A DNA stretch of 64,000 bases from Bacillus oleivorans (GTDB lineage: Bacteria; Bacillota; Bacilli; Bacillales; JC228), in NCBI RefSeq assembly GCF_900207585.1, contig NZ_OAOP01000002.1:558001-622000 (forward strand). Direction: 5' to 3'. A model generated the notes under the pieces. The model did no database searches. It saw nothing but the letters and a program-made list of their open reading frames with translations, and was not told where the DNA came from. This document shows, one piece after another, positions 33,470 to 42,326 of this stretch. Within the stretch, counting starts at the first letter, position 1; each line of letters starts with the position of its first letter. A program made the translations under genes and the position numbers.

Positions 33470-33769
33470 ATGACTAAACAGCGAGAAGAAATAGAGCGTT
33501 TTCCATATCCATTCAAATGTTATTTTAAATAGCTGAAAATGTTTCAAGAAGCAGAGGATCAAACTTTATTAGATGCTTTCCAGCAAGTGGGTGTTAATTC
33601 ACCTTACTCATGCAAAGTCGGACGCTGCGGAACTTTTGAGCTAAAAATCGTGGAGGGAGAAGCGGAACATACTGATTCTTTCTTAACCGATGAACAAAAA
33701 GCAGCTCAAAACACAATACTGACCTGTGTGTCACGGGCAAAAGGGAAATGTATAAAGATTGATTTGTAA
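33470..33769 (+). pseudogene. Remnant of a 2Fe-2S ferredoxin-type reductase domain
   Basis: The readable part (from 33539) is a plant-type ferredoxin domain as found at the C-terminus of PDR/VanB oxidoreductases: DQTLLDAFQQVGVNSPYSC, then KVGRCGTFELKIVEGE and ILTCVSRAKGK. The cluster motif should be C-x4-C-x2-C; here the third Cys is Phe (CGTF; TTT in place of TGT), so a normal cluster cannot form. In the same frame upstream, ATG 33470 opens MTKQREEIERFPYPFKCYFK and ends at TAG. The flavin and NAD domains are missing. Confidence 0.65.
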
Positions 33770-33873
33770 TAGTTGGTTATGGAAACACCTTGATTTTAAG
33801 TTGTTTTTTATTTGTAAGACTCTTGGATCTTATGTTTTAGTCTATTTTCTCTCTTAGAATATTTTCGTTCATC

Positions 33874-34272
33874 TTAACTATGTTCACTAATTAATTTCTC
33901 TACTGCCGGAATATCAGCTGGCGCCCAAACCAATGACAATAAATTCTCCCTTTTAAGCCAAATAAGCTTTGAATGTTCTTTTGTTGTAGGTTCACCTTCT
34001 ACAATTCGAGCTTTGATACAGAAAAGGGTAATAATAAAGGTCTCGTATTCATGCGTATGTTCGTGGAACAAGTGACTAGTCTCGATTGTACATCCCAATT
34101 CCTCGTAAATTTCCCTTTTTATTGCTGCTTTTATATTTTCGTTTGGTTCGATTTTCCCGCCTGGAAATTCCCATTTATTCGGAATCAGCATTTTGGGGGA
34201 TCTAAGGGCACATAAGATTTCGTTCTGGTCATTTTCAATAATGGCGGCAACTACATTAACTATTTTTTTCAA
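33874..34272 (-). CDS. MutT-type Nudix hydrolase
   Basis: 132 residues, the length of MutT, with VVAAIIENDQNEILCALRS and the full box GGKIEPNENIKAAIKREIYEELG. The W in NKWEFPGGK and the C-terminal W-x-P-AD-PA pattern (WAPADIPAVEKL) fit 8-oxo-dGTP or CTP pyrophosphohydrolases that clean the nucleotide pool. TTG start with GAGGTGAAAG upstream. Confidence 0.85.
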   Translation of the reverse strand: MKKIVNVVAAIIENDQNEILCALRSPKMLIPNKWEFPGGKIEPNENIKAAIKREIYEELGCTIETSHLFHEHTHEYETFIITLFCIKARIVEGEPTTKEHSKLIWLKRENLLSLVWAPADIPAVEKLISEHS

Positions 34273-34580
34273 TCGCTTTCACCTCTATTTGTTACCATTA
34301 TAGTAAATTTCCCTCTTTGAATAAAATTGAAAATCAAGTTTTTATCCAATGATGATTTTTAAAAGAAGTGTTCATTGTTAAATAAAATTCATTAGTTAAG
34401 AAAACGATAAAATTATTATGTAAACTAAAAGTTTGTGTAATCTCTAAAAATCTAATTTTTTGATCGTATAGGAAAATAAAATATAATTTTAATTCACTCG
34501 ATGGATTATTAATTTCTAATTCTAAAACCCTCTCTTATAATAAAAGTAAGATATTAAAAAAGAAAAGGGAGTGATGAACT
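34273..34580 (+). other. AT-rich intergenic region
   Basis: Strongly AT-rich, no open frame with a ribosome binding site, no clear hairpin. It should hold the divergent promoters of the mutT-like and nicotinamidase genes (for instance TATAAT-like TATAATAA near 34541). Confidence 0.5.
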
Positions 34581-35132
34581 ATGTCAATAAGGGCATTAAT
34601 CAACATTGATTATACAAATGATTTTGTTGCAGAAGATGGCAGTTTGACATGTGGAAAACCTGGCAGAGATATAGAAAGTGAGATTACACAAATCACTCGA
34701 GATTTCATCACAAATGGACATTATGTTGTGTTTGCTATTGATAGACATGAAGAAAAAGATGATTTTCATCCTGAATCAAAACTTTTTCCTTCCCATAATA
34801 TTGCTGGAACGGCAGGAAGAAATTTATTTGGGGAAATAGATCGAGTTTTTCATCAAAACAAGGAAAAAGAAAATGTGTACTGGATCGATAAAACCAGATA
34901 CTCGGCATTTGCAGGTACTGATTTAGAGATTAAATTAAGGGAAAGAAATATAAGTGAAGTTCATTTAGTTGGTGTTTGCACGGATATTTGTGTGCTTCAT
35001 ACAGCGGTCGACGCATATAATAAAGGTTTTAAAATCGTCGTTCACGAAAAGGCAGTGGCAAGCTTTAATCAAGCCGGTCATGAATGGGCATTGGGCCATT
35101 TTAAAGGTTCCTTAGGGGCAGAAGTGATTTAA
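34581..35132 (+). CDS. pncA: Nicotinamidase / isochorismatase family hydrolase
   Basis: 183 residues with the cysteine hydrolase triad: D10 (INIDYTNDF), K104 (WIDKTRYSAF) and C137 (GVCTDICVLHTA). Metal ligands D54 and H56 (AIDRHEE) and H72 (PSHNIAGT) of nicotinamidases are present. It deamidates nicotinamide to nicotinate for NAD salvage. Length and sequence match B. subtilis YueJ/PncA. GGGAGTGAT ribosome binding site. Confidence 0.88.
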   Translation: MSIRALINIDYTNDFVAEDGSLTCGKPGRDIESEITQITRDFITNGHYVVFAIDRHEEKDDFHPESKLFPSHNIAGTAGRNLFGEIDRVFHQNKEKENVYWIDKTRYSAFAGTDLEIKLRERNISEVHLVGVCTDICVLHTAVDAYNKGFKIVVHEKAVASFNQAGHEWALGHFKGSLGAEVI

Positions 35133-35154
35133 ATATTTTAATAAAACAAATGAA

Positions 35155-35184
35155 AAAAGACGCTCTTTACAGGAGCGTCTTTTG
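35155..35184 (+). terminator. Rho-independent terminator
   Basis: AAAAGACGCTC / GAGCGTCTTTT, loop TTTACAG. Confidence 0.85.
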
Positions 35185-35189
35185 CATTA

Positions 35190-35203
35190 AGAACAAATGT
35201 TCG
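35190..35203 (+). promoter_or_regulatory. LexA-box-like sequence
   Basis: AGAACAAATGTTCG matches the Bacillus LexA box CGAAC-N4-GTTCG except for the first base. It lies just after a terminator and 180 bases before an MFS gene, with no clear overlapping promoter, so it may be chance. Confidence 0.3.
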
Positions 35204-35382
35204 TTTTGTGAGACAGTCAAATTAAGAGATGGGTAATCTCAATAATCTTATTATTAGTATAAATCAAAATTAATTATAAGTCTATACTTACTATTCAAAA
35301 TATTCTATCGTATAGATACCTGGCCGGGAAGTATTGTAAATGTTTACTGAAAGACATTTACCGATGAAAAGAGGGAAGTTTT

Positions 35383-36645
35383 TTGAAGATCCGTGTATGG
35401 GATACGAATTTAAAAATCCGATTAATAGGGGAAGGTCTGTTTAATTTGTTGTATTGGATGTACTTTCCCTTTATTACTGTCTATTTTAGTGAGGAGATAG
35501 GCAATCAGATGGCAGGATTGTTGATGTCTATTCCGCCCCTAATTGGAATGCTTGGTAACATGGTCGGAGGAGATTTAACGGATAGATTTGGACGTCGGTC
35601 TGTAATGTTACTTGGTTCATTGATTAAGACGGTGATGTTTGCGATTTTTGCTCTTTCTCATTCCCATTGGCTTGATTATTTGGCATTTATTGGCGTTGGA
35701 TTTGGGAATGCCCTTTATGGTCCAGCTAGTCATGCGATGGTAGCAGATCTTGTACCAGAGAATGAACGAAAGCAGGTTTTTGCGACATTTATTACGGCTA
35801 ATAATATTGGAGCTGTATTAGGACCAGCATTAGGGGCGTTTTTTTTCTTCCACTATCGAAGTGAACTACTATGGATCTGTACTATTGTCATGCTGCTTTA
35901 TTCCATTGCGATATTTACAAAAATCAATGAAACACTGCCGGATTATATTAAAAAGGATGGTCAGACCAAAACAACAATCTCATTAATAAAGGAACAATGG
36001 CAAAGCTATAAAATTATCTTATTAGATAAAACCTTTTTTCTTTATTTATTGGCAGGTGTCTTTGCGATCATAACAATTATGCAATTGGATCTGTATCTTG
36101 CTGTTTATGTAACTAGTCATGTGCCTTCTCAGCCGCTTCTTTTATGGAGAGAATGGTCGATTTTTCTCTCGAGCACAGAAATCCTTGGTTGGATCCTGGG
36201 GTTTAATGGGCTTCTGTTTGTCTTATTTGTTCTCCCGGTGACAAAATGGCTTAAAGGCTGGAGAGATCGTGATGTACTCATTCTTTCATCGATTTTGTCG
36301 GGAGCGGGAATGTTTGCAGTTGGATTAACGTCAAACATTTGGTGCTTATTTTTGATTACAATTGTATTTACGTTTGGGGAAATTATACGTTCTCCAGTGA
36401 TTAATAATTTTGTCAGCTCGTATGCTCCTGTTGAGGCAAGAGGGAGGTATATGGGGGCATCCAATTTACAATATACTATTGGGAGATTCTTGGCGCCTAT
36501 TACAGTTTTCCTTTCTGCTTGGATACCGCCAATAGGTATTTTTAGTTTTATATTGATTTGTGCTTTTATAAGTGTGTATTTCTATTTTAAGGTTTTTAAA
36601 AGGATGGAAGTTACTCAAAAGGAAAAGTCGGTATCTCCTTTTTAA
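35383..36645 (+). CDS. MFS transporter
   Basis: 420 residues, 12 membrane helices. The A-motif loop between helices 2 and 3 (GGDLTDRFGRRSVMLLG) and PVNNF..ARGRYMGA-type segment in the second half fit drug:proton antiporters similar to MdtH. A longer insert (TSHVPSQPLLLWREWSIFLSS) extends the loop after helix 7. Substrate unknown. TTG start after AGAGGGAAG. Confidence 0.85.
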   Translation: MKIRVWDTNLKIRLIGEGLFNLLYWMYFPFITVYFSEEIGNQMAGLLMSIPPLIGMLGNMVGGDLTDRFGRRSVMLLGSLIKTVMFAIFALSHSHWLDYLAFIGVGFGNALYGPASHAMVADLVPENERKQVFATFITANNIGAVLGPALGAFFFFHYRSELLWICTIVMLLYSIAIFTKINETLPDYIKKDGQTKTTISLIKEQWQSYKIILLDKTFFLYLLAGVFAIITIMQLDLYLAVYVTSHVPSQPLLLWREWSIFLSSTEILGWILGFNGLLFVLFVLPVTKWLKGWRDRDVLILSSILSGAGMFAVGLTSNIWCLFLITIVFTFGEIIRSPVINNFVSSYAPVEARGRYMGASNLQYTIGRFLAPITVFLSAWIPPIGIFSFILICAFISVYFYFKVFKRMEVTQKEKSVSPF

Positions 36646-36661
36646 AGGGATACCGACTTTT
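36623..36661. terminator. Bidirectional terminator between two MFS genes
   Basis: 13-bp perfect stem AAAAGTCGGTATC / GATACCGACTTTT; the stop codon of the plus-strand gene lies in the loop. Confidence 0.85.
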
Positions 36662-36678
36662 AAACTTATCGTAATGCG

Positions 36679-37878
36679 TCATCCATTTACACTCTGTACT
36701 TGGATCTTTCCAAATTTCGTAAAATATAAAACTAGAGAAATAGTAACTGACAGAGCAGAGGCTATATAAATACTGCTGTAATTAAATAAATAAGCGATTT
36801 GGCCAAAAGTAATGGCGCCAATCCCTACACCTAAATCAAAAGAAGAGAAGAAGGTGGCATTTGCCATTCCTCTCCGATTCACTTCAGCCGATTGAACAGC
36901 CCAGGCTTGCAGAGCAGGCTGGATACTGCCAAAACCAAATCCATATAAAACTGCAGCCAGGTAGAGAATAAAGCTATTAGGCAGCCATGCCAGTAAGAAC
37001 ATCGCTATTAGTATAAGTCCTGTACCAAATGGAAAAACTGCACGATGACCTTTTTGGTCGTAAATTCTTCCTGCAAAAGTTCTGGTTACCATAAGTGCTA
37101 ACGCATACAAAAGAAAATACCATTGGATCCCTTGAATTCCTTTTTCTAAAGCATAAATAGGCAAGAAGCTGGCGACTCCTCCAAAAGTGATGGTAATAAA
37201 AAAGATTAGGATAGAAGGAGGTAATGCTGACTTTTCATAGAGGTCCCATTTTTTAATAGGTGAGGTGATTTTTTCAGCTTTTCGATAATTAATCTTCAGA
37301 GACAACAAAAGTGAAATCAATCCGAGGCCGGCACAGATTAAAAAAAGCTGAGTAAATGAGATATGACCTGCTAGGGTTAAGCCTAGGGTTGGGCCAAGTG
37401 CAAGCGAGAGATTCCCGAATAAACCGTAAAAGCCCATTCCTTCACCGCGTCTACTGGCAGGAATTATATCTGTCGCGATCGTTCCGGAGGCAGTTGTTGA
37501 AAATCCAAATCCGATTCCCTGAAAAATTCTTAATATAAATAGAAACACCAGACTTGGTATAAGACCAAACATACCAATTGTAACAGTGAAGATAGAAAGC
37601 CCCAATATGTATATAAACCCTCTGCCTTTAGAGTCTAGTGCATGCCCGGCATAGGGTCTTATGAGAAGGGCAGAAAAGGCAAATATTCCAACGATAAAAC
37701 CGATTAGCCGGTCACTGCCGCCTAACGTTTCCACATATAATGGAATCGTTGGCAAAGTCATTTGAAAAGACAGAAAAATAAAAAAATTAGATATGCAAAT
37801 CAAGAAAAAATCTTTCGTCCAAATCCGTTCCTTGCTGTTAGTTGCTCTAGGAGCCTCTTTCGATAAGGGAACACTCAT
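36679..37878 (-). CDS. MFS transporter
   Basis: 399 residues, 12 membrane helices, with the A-motif loop GHALDSKGRGFIYILG and RIFQGIGFGFSTTASGTIATDI (helix 4-5), typical of the bacterial drug exporter branch. N-terminal cytoplasmic stretch of about 20 residues. Convergent with another MFS gene; not closely similar to it by eye. GAGAGGAG ribosome binding site. Confidence 0.88.
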   Translation of the reverse strand: MSVPLSKEAPRATNSKERIWTKDFFLICISNFFIFLSFQMTLPTIPLYVETLGGSDRLIGFIVGIFAFSALLIRPYAGHALDSKGRGFIYILGLSIFTVTIGMFGLIPSLVFLFILRIFQGIGFGFSTTASGTIATDIIPASRRGEGMGFYGLFGNLSLALGPTLGLTLAGHISFTQLFLICAGLGLISLLLSLKINYRKAEKITSPIKKWDLYEKSALPPSILIFFITITFGGVASFLPIYALEKGIQGIQWYFLLYALALMVTRTFAGRIYDQKGHRAVFPFGTGLILIAMFLLAWLPNSFILYLAAVLYGFGFGSIQPALQAWAVQSAEVNRRGMANATFFSSFDLGVGIGAITFGQIAYLFNYSSIYIASALSVTISLVLYFTKFGKIQVQSVNG

Positions 37879-37989
37879 AATGAACTCCTCTCAAGGATGA
37901 CCTTAATTTTAGTAAGAATACTTGCATATATTTTACAAAAAAATTTAGGGAATAGAAATAGTTTGAAATAAATTTCGAGGGGCAAATTT

Positions 37990-38012
37990 AAAACGCCCTT
38001 GGAGGACGTTTT
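37990..38012 (-). terminator. Terminator downstream of the speE remnant
   Basis: AAAACGTCC / GGGCGTTTT on the minus strand with one mismatch, then AAATTT. It has outlived most of the gene it served. Confidence 0.5.
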
Positions 38013-38019
38013 TATATGG

Positions 38020-38241
38020 CTACTTTAAAACTAGTTGTTTCTTTAGAAACTCTGGCAGTATAAAGCACCTTTGAATCAAATCTTCGTTCAGATAATGTGT
38101 TACTTTATCCCGTATTTTTGAAGGATCCGGATTCGCCGCATATTGCTTTAACCCAATCGTAAAACTCCATAATCCCCCAGGATATGCGGGGACAACCGTC
38201 CCCTTGTTTTTCGACTTACCCTTGATTTCTGCTATTCTCAT
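38020..38241 (-). pseudogene. C-terminal remnant of a spermidine synthase gene
   Basis: The frame reads VVPAYPGGLWSFTIGLKQYA..IRDKVTHYLNEDLIQRCFILPEFLKKQL. This follows the C-terminus of SpeE-type aminopropyltransferases (IPTYPSGLWSF-TxGSK...YY...H..AF.LP.FV). All of the SAM-binding and catalytic part is missing. The recognisable similarity starts just after the stop of the upstream ketopantoate reductase gene, with which the frame overlaps by 26 bases. No own ribosome binding site. Confidence 0.6.
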
Positions 38242-39148
38242 AAACTTTCAAATTGCCATATATCATTTGCAGCAATGGAACCTTAATCCTTTTTTGCCCG
38301 GCCGCTTCAAAGAGATAGCCCTGCAAGTGATCCGCTTCTGTTGGCAGGCCTTTTTCCATATCCCGCTGCATCGAGGATTTCATTTCATAGCCTAATTGAT
38401 TAACACGATCTAATGTGATCGTTTCTATATTTTCTGCGACTGGCGCAGCTAAACTGCGTGTTACCTGAACGATTTCAGATATAAATTGTGTTAGTGTATC
38501 CTGTCCGCCCACTGTTTCGCGAATCGGACCGATTGGTGCTCTCATTAAAGAAGTTACTCCTGACATAGTCGTTATAAATATGTATTTATGCCACATATCC
38601 CGAACAATGGTGTCACTGCGGCGAATATTGGCTTTTGTACCGCTAAATGCCTCGTCCAGCTTCAGAATTCTTTCCGTTTGTTCCCCTGAAAGTTCGCCAA
38701 ATACAAGATCATGACTCGGGCTTTTTTGTATAACTGTTCCATTCACATCTAATGTCGATTCAACAAAGCATAACCCGCCGATAACCCGATCGATCCCAAA
38801 ACGCTTTTGTAAAACTTCGACATGAGCGATGCCATTTAATAAAGGAAGGATCATTGTGGAATCGCCAACATAAGGTTCGATGCTGTCCAGCACACCATCT
38901 AAATGATACGCTTTCGTGGAAACCAAGATTACATCATATGGTTCGACACTCTCACCAGCTACAATTATTTTTGGCCGTAGAGTAAAGTTTCCATTAATAC
39001 TTTCAACCTTCAATCCCCGTTCTTCCAGTTGCTGTTTCCGTTTTTCTCGAACTTGAAAAGTCACGTCTTCGCCTTTTTCTAGTAAACGCCCGCCAAAATA
39101 GCCGCCAACGGCCCCTGCACCTACAACTAAAATTTTTATAGTCTCCAC
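38216..39148 (-). CDS. Ketopantoate reductase family protein (PanE/ApbA)
   Basis: 310 residues: N-terminal NADPH Rossmann motif ILVVGAGAVGGYFGGRL, SVEPYDVILVSTKAYHLDG, PLLNGIAH (the catalytic Lys/Asn region), and a C-terminal helical domain with EADHLQGYLFEAAGQKRIKVPLLQMIYGNLK. Reduction of 2-dehydropantoate to pantoate is the family activity, but many paralogs act on other 2-oxo acids. A second, divergent paralog lies at 54092, and neither sits with panB/panC. GTG start after AATGGGG. Confidence 0.85.
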   Translation of the reverse strand: METIKILVVGAGAVGGYFGGRLLEKGEDVTFQVREKRKQQLEERGLKVESINGNFTLRPKIIVAGESVEPYDVILVSTKAYHLDGVLDSIEPYVGDSTMILPLLNGIAHVEVLQKRFGIDRVIGGLCFVESTLDVNGTVIQKSPSHDLVFGELSGEQTERILKLDEAFSGTKANIRRSDTIVRDMWHKYIFITTMSGVTSLMRAPIGPIRETVGGQDTLTQFISEIVQVTRSLAAPVAENIETITLDRVNQLGYEMKSSMQRDMEKGLPTEADHLQGYLFEAAGQKRIKVPLLQMIYGNLKVYENSRNQG

Positions 39149-39276
39149 CCCATTTGTCTTCGTATTACTCCCATTTTAAAACAATTCATCTTTTTCTGTC
39201 ATCTAATCGCTTACAATTAATTGCAATGCTAGTTTATAATTGTAATAGATACAATGGACACTAAAGGAGTATGCAC

Positions 39277-41007
39277 ATGTTTGAACTCATGTTGACGTTG
39301 CTCGAGCGGTTAGGAATCATCGTTACGATTGCATTTATCGTTACTCGTTTTCGATTTTTCCGTCAGCTGCTCCAGACAGATCATCTAGAAAGGAAACAGC
39401 AAGTTAGTGCCATTATCTTCTTTGGGATATTCGGCATCATTGGAACGTATACAGGTCTTGCGTTTCATACCGTATCATTAGAGTTTGACCGCTTTGCAGA
39501 TAATTTGGCCCAGCAAGAAGCCCTTGCCAACTCCAGGGTAATTGGTGTAGTGATTGCAGGTATACTAGGCGGATATAAAATCGGAATCGGGGCTGGATTA
39601 ATTGCAGGTGTTCATCGCCTTACATTAGGCGGGTTTACCAATGTTGCCTGTGGACTATCATCCATTATTGCAGGTGTAATTGCAGCTGCTTTTTATAAGA
39701 AAAATAAACATGTCAAACTTTCAACAGCTGGTATGATTGGGGCTTTGGCTGAAGCGGTGCAAATGATCATTATTTTGCTGATTGCCAAACCTTTTGATCA
39801 GGCATGGATTCTTGTTCAGGGAATCGGTATCCCTATGATTGTTGCCAATGGGATTGGTTCTGCTTTCTTTTTATTAATCATTCGTAACCTATTAAATGAA
39901 GAAGAAAAAGTAGGCGCCATTCAAGCGCATAAATCACTTAGACTTGCTGAATTAACACTTGCCCATTTACGCAAAGGACTAAATCAGCAATCTGCCCAGG
40001 CAGCTTGTGAAATTCTTTATCGGGAAATTGATGCCAGTGCGATTTCCATGACCGATAAGGAGAGAATTTTAGCCCATGTAGGAGTCGCGGATGACCATCA
40101 TCAATCGAACAGTTCAATTAAAACGGATATTACTAAACGGGTATTAGCGAATGGAACAGTTGCGATATCAGATCGTGAAGGGATTCAGTGTGTTCATAAG
40201 GATTGTCCATTAAATGCGGTTGTGATTGCGCCTTTAAAACAAAGAGGGGAAACAATTGGAACGTTAAAATTTTATTTTCAATCCGAAAAAGAGATTACGG
40301 ATGTTGTGATTCAGCTAATCAAAGGGTTAAGCTCTCTTTTAAGCAATCAGCTTGAACTAGCAGAAGCAGACCGGGCGATTCAGCTTGCAAAAGAAGCAGA
40401 AATTAAAGCATTACAGGCACAAATAAGTCCTCATTTTCTATTTAATACATTAAATATTATTGTTTCGCTGATTCGGACCGATCAAAAGAAAGCACGAAAA
40501 CTATTAATTAATTTATCTCATTTTCTTAGACAAAACTTGAGCGGAACGACAGAAAAGTTAACAACACTTGAGCAGGAGCTACAACATGTAGAAGCCTACC
40601 TTTCTATCGAAGAAGCAAGGTTTGTTGATAAGCTCTCAGTTTATTTTGATATTGATGAAGAAGTACTGCAGCAAAAAGTCCCTCCATTAACCTTACAGCC
40701 AATTGTCGAAAATGCGATTAAACATGGAATTAAAGGTAAAGAAAAAAACTGTATGATTAAGATATCAGTTAAGCTCAAAGGAGAAGGAACTGTGGTATCC
40801 GTCCAGGATAATGGGAGCGGGATGGATGCAGAGCGGATCCAACAAATTGGCAAAGAAAAGCTTACTTCAAAAAGCGGAACAGGAATGGGGTTATACAATG
40901 TAAATCGTCGTCTTGTTATGATGTTTGGTGAAAACTCAAGATTATCCATTCAAAGTGAACCTGCAAAGGGAACTACAGTACAATTTCATTTGGTATCCGA
41001 AGGCTAA
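39277..41007 (+). CDS. lytS: Sensor histidine kinase LytS
   Basis: 576 residues: an N-terminal 5TM-Lyt domain of six or so membrane helices (1 to about 200), a GAF-type region (about 220-350), and the HisK_7-type kinase core with phospho-accepting H386 (ISPHFLFNTLN), N-box VENAIKHG and G-boxes NGSGMD and GTGMGLYNV. LytS senses membrane potential or extracellular pyruvate-like cues in other Firmicutes and signals to the LytTR regulator encoded next to it. No response regulator follows here. ATG 39277 is 8 bases after AAAGGAG; ATG 39271 is too close. Confidence 0.9.
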   Translation: MFELMLTLLERLGIIVTIAFIVTRFRFFRQLLQTDHLERKQQVSAIIFFGIFGIIGTYTGLAFHTVSLEFDRFADNLAQQEALANSRVIGVVIAGILGGYKIGIGAGLIAGVHRLTLGGFTNVACGLSSIIAGVIAAAFYKKNKHVKLSTAGMIGALAEAVQMIIILLIAKPFDQAWILVQGIGIPMIVANGIGSAFFLLIIRNLLNEEEKVGAIQAHKSLRLAELTLAHLRKGLNQQSAQAACEILYREIDASAISMTDKERILAHVGVADDHHQSNSSIKTDITKRVLANGTVAISDREGIQCVHKDCPLNAVVIAPLKQRGETIGTLKFYFQSEKEITDVVIQLIKGLSSLLSNQLELAEADRAIQLAKEAEIKALQAQISPHFLFNTLNIIVSLIRTDQKKARKLLINLSHFLRQNLSGTTEKLTTLEQELQHVEAYLSIEEARFVDKLSVYFDIDEEVLQQKVPPLTLQPIVENAIKHGIKGKEKNCMIKISVKLKGEGTVVSVQDNGSGMDAERIQQIGKEKLTSKSGTGMGLYNVNRRLVMMFGENSRLSIQSEPAKGTTVQFHLVSEG

Positions 41008-41030
41008 AATTCCTCTGGATTTAAATTTGT

Positions 41031-41058
41031 AACCACTCAATGCGAGTGGTTATTTTTT
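41031..41058 (+). terminator. Rho-independent terminator of lytS
   Basis: Perfect AACCACTC / GAGTGGTT, loop AATGC, T run. It shows that lytS is not co-transcribed with a partner downstream. Confidence 0.85.
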
Positions 41059-41327
41059 GTGTATTTTTCCGACTTAATGCTTTATAGAATTACATAATTT
41101 TCTAACATGAGGTAATAATTGTTTTAAAAAACATAATTAGGAAGTGACTTGTGGCTATGGATACAAGTCTTTCCGTCTCTATGACTTTGAATTGATTACA
41201 GAAATCCAAAATGCAGGAAATCTAAAAGAACCTTTGTAAAATGATCCAATAACAAATTTGTTTGAAATATTCTTAGTAGAACTTTTTTGAAACCATAATC
41301 GTCTATAAGATAAGGTGGTGTTTTAGG

Positions 41328-41429
41328 GTGAGAAGAAAGAAATTAATCATTATTTTTCTAGCGGAATTTTTTGTTGCTGGGTGCCCCAATCAATCAGAAC
41401 CTCCAGATGTCGAGGTCCTGAAATTATGA
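41328..41429 (+). pseudogene. Internally deleted lipoprotein gene (copy 1 of a lipoprotein/yrvL pair)
   Basis: 33 codons: signal peptide with lipobox VAGC, then PNQSEPPDVEVLKL and stop. The N-terminus parallels the intact lipoprotein at 42717 (KTKKLLII..SGCSNKEEPP), and the last residues parallel its end (VVEVPEP), so the middle of about 115 codons seems deleted in frame. GTG start with AAGGTGG 9 bases upstream. Its TGA overlaps the ATG of yrvL (ATGA), so the residual frame may still deliver ribosomes to yrvL. The region between 41059 and this gene has only a short unstarted frame (YGYKSFRLYDFELITEIQ, ending 41239). Confidence 0.6.
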
Positions 41430-41890
41430 GAGAAAATAAAGATAACAATTCACTAAAAGACTTGACTCTAACAGGAAAGATCATTGTCATATCATCACTA
41501 ACACTTCTTATCATCTTTGCAATCATCTTTCCAATAGGGATTTATTTCTTTGGGTTTGCAGGACTATTTAGTTTATCTGATGTCCCATATACAAGTTTAT
41601 CATTATTAGGGTTTGTTATTATTTTTAGTATTCTTTCTATTTTTTTAGAATTAGTTGCGAAAGCATTAATAGAAGTTTCGACTCAGTACATAAAAAATAT
41701 ATATAAATCATTTATCATAAGAATGCTAATATATTGCACATTTACATGGGTATGCATAAATGCTGCAGATGAATTAATAAATGCTTTAACTATTCCGTTA
41801 AAAATCGAACTAGTTGCTGCTTTCTTGGACTTTATTTTGGAGGATGTTACGAAAGATAAAAATGCAAAAGTTAGAAGAGTGCTAGATTGA
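41426..41890 (+). CDS. YrvL family membrane protein
   Basis: 154 residues: a short polar N-terminus (MRENKDNNSLKDLTLTGKI), then four membrane helices, with GIYFFGFAGLFSL between the first two. This is the YrvL family pattern; B. subtilis YrvL is a regulatory membrane protein acting on the sigma-O/RsoA system. Here no such sigma factor is seen. The start overlaps the stop of the truncated lipoprotein gene, implying translational coupling. The duplicate at 43163 is frameshifted. Confidence 0.7.
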   Translation: MRENKDNNSLKDLTLTGKIIVISSLTLLIIFAIIFPIGIYFFGFAGLFSLSDVPYTSLSLLGFVIIFSILSIFLELVAKALIEVSTQYIKNIYKSFIIRMLIYCTFTWVCINAADELINALTIPLKIELVAAFLDFILEDVTKDKNAKVRRVLD

Positions 41891-41927
41891 AATAAAGTTC
41901 GGTCTCGAAGAAGGAAAAGATTTTCAA

Positions 41928-42086
41928 ATGGAAGACGCTAAATTCATTAACATTCATTTAAATGAAAATCAATTAAATGCTGTTACAACCATGTTTTCGC
42001 CTCATTGGCATGTGGTTAACAAGGAGAAAACCGACGCTGGTCTTTACAAGTTTGATATCATACACACAACCGAAATCGAAAATTAA
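41928..42086 (+). CDS. Possible small protein or gene remnant
   Basis: 52 codons from ATG: MEDAKFINIHLNENQLNAVT..WHVVNKEKTDAGLYKFDIIHTTE. The same frame is open upstream for 13 more codons (EIKFGLEEGKDFQ), which read like protein but have no start, so this may be the end of a larger lost gene. Weak AAGGAAAAG ribosome binding site 11 bases upstream. A good terminator follows. Confidence 0.35.
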   Translation: MEDAKFINIHLNENQLNAVTTMFSPHWHVVNKEKTDAGLYKFDIIHTTEIEN

Positions 42087-42108
42087 ATTCTTTATGAAAA
42101 ATTAACAC

Positions 42109-42142
42109 GAGACTTCAGAAAAAAACTGAGGTCTCTTTTTTA
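42109..42142 (+). terminator. Rho-independent terminator
   Basis: GAGACTTCAG / CTGAGGTCTC (one G-U), loop of seven A, six T. Confidence 0.85.
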
Positions 42143-42326
42143 TATATTAGACAAATTTTTGGTAAAAAACTAATTCTACAATAGGATGCTAAAATGGATA
42201 AAATTATGCAAGCCTATTTTTTTCTTTTAAATCCTTATAAAACAATAAATTTTCACTTCAATTATTAATGGTGTATAATGTGAAAAATAGCAATTATCAA
42301 TTAATTGGTTTTTTGGAGGTATATTG

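Noticed and set aside
35190-35203. LexA box as evidence of SOS control of the MFS gene
   Set aside because: One base off consensus, 180 bases from the gene and not overlapping a recognisable promoter; kept only as a low-confidence site.
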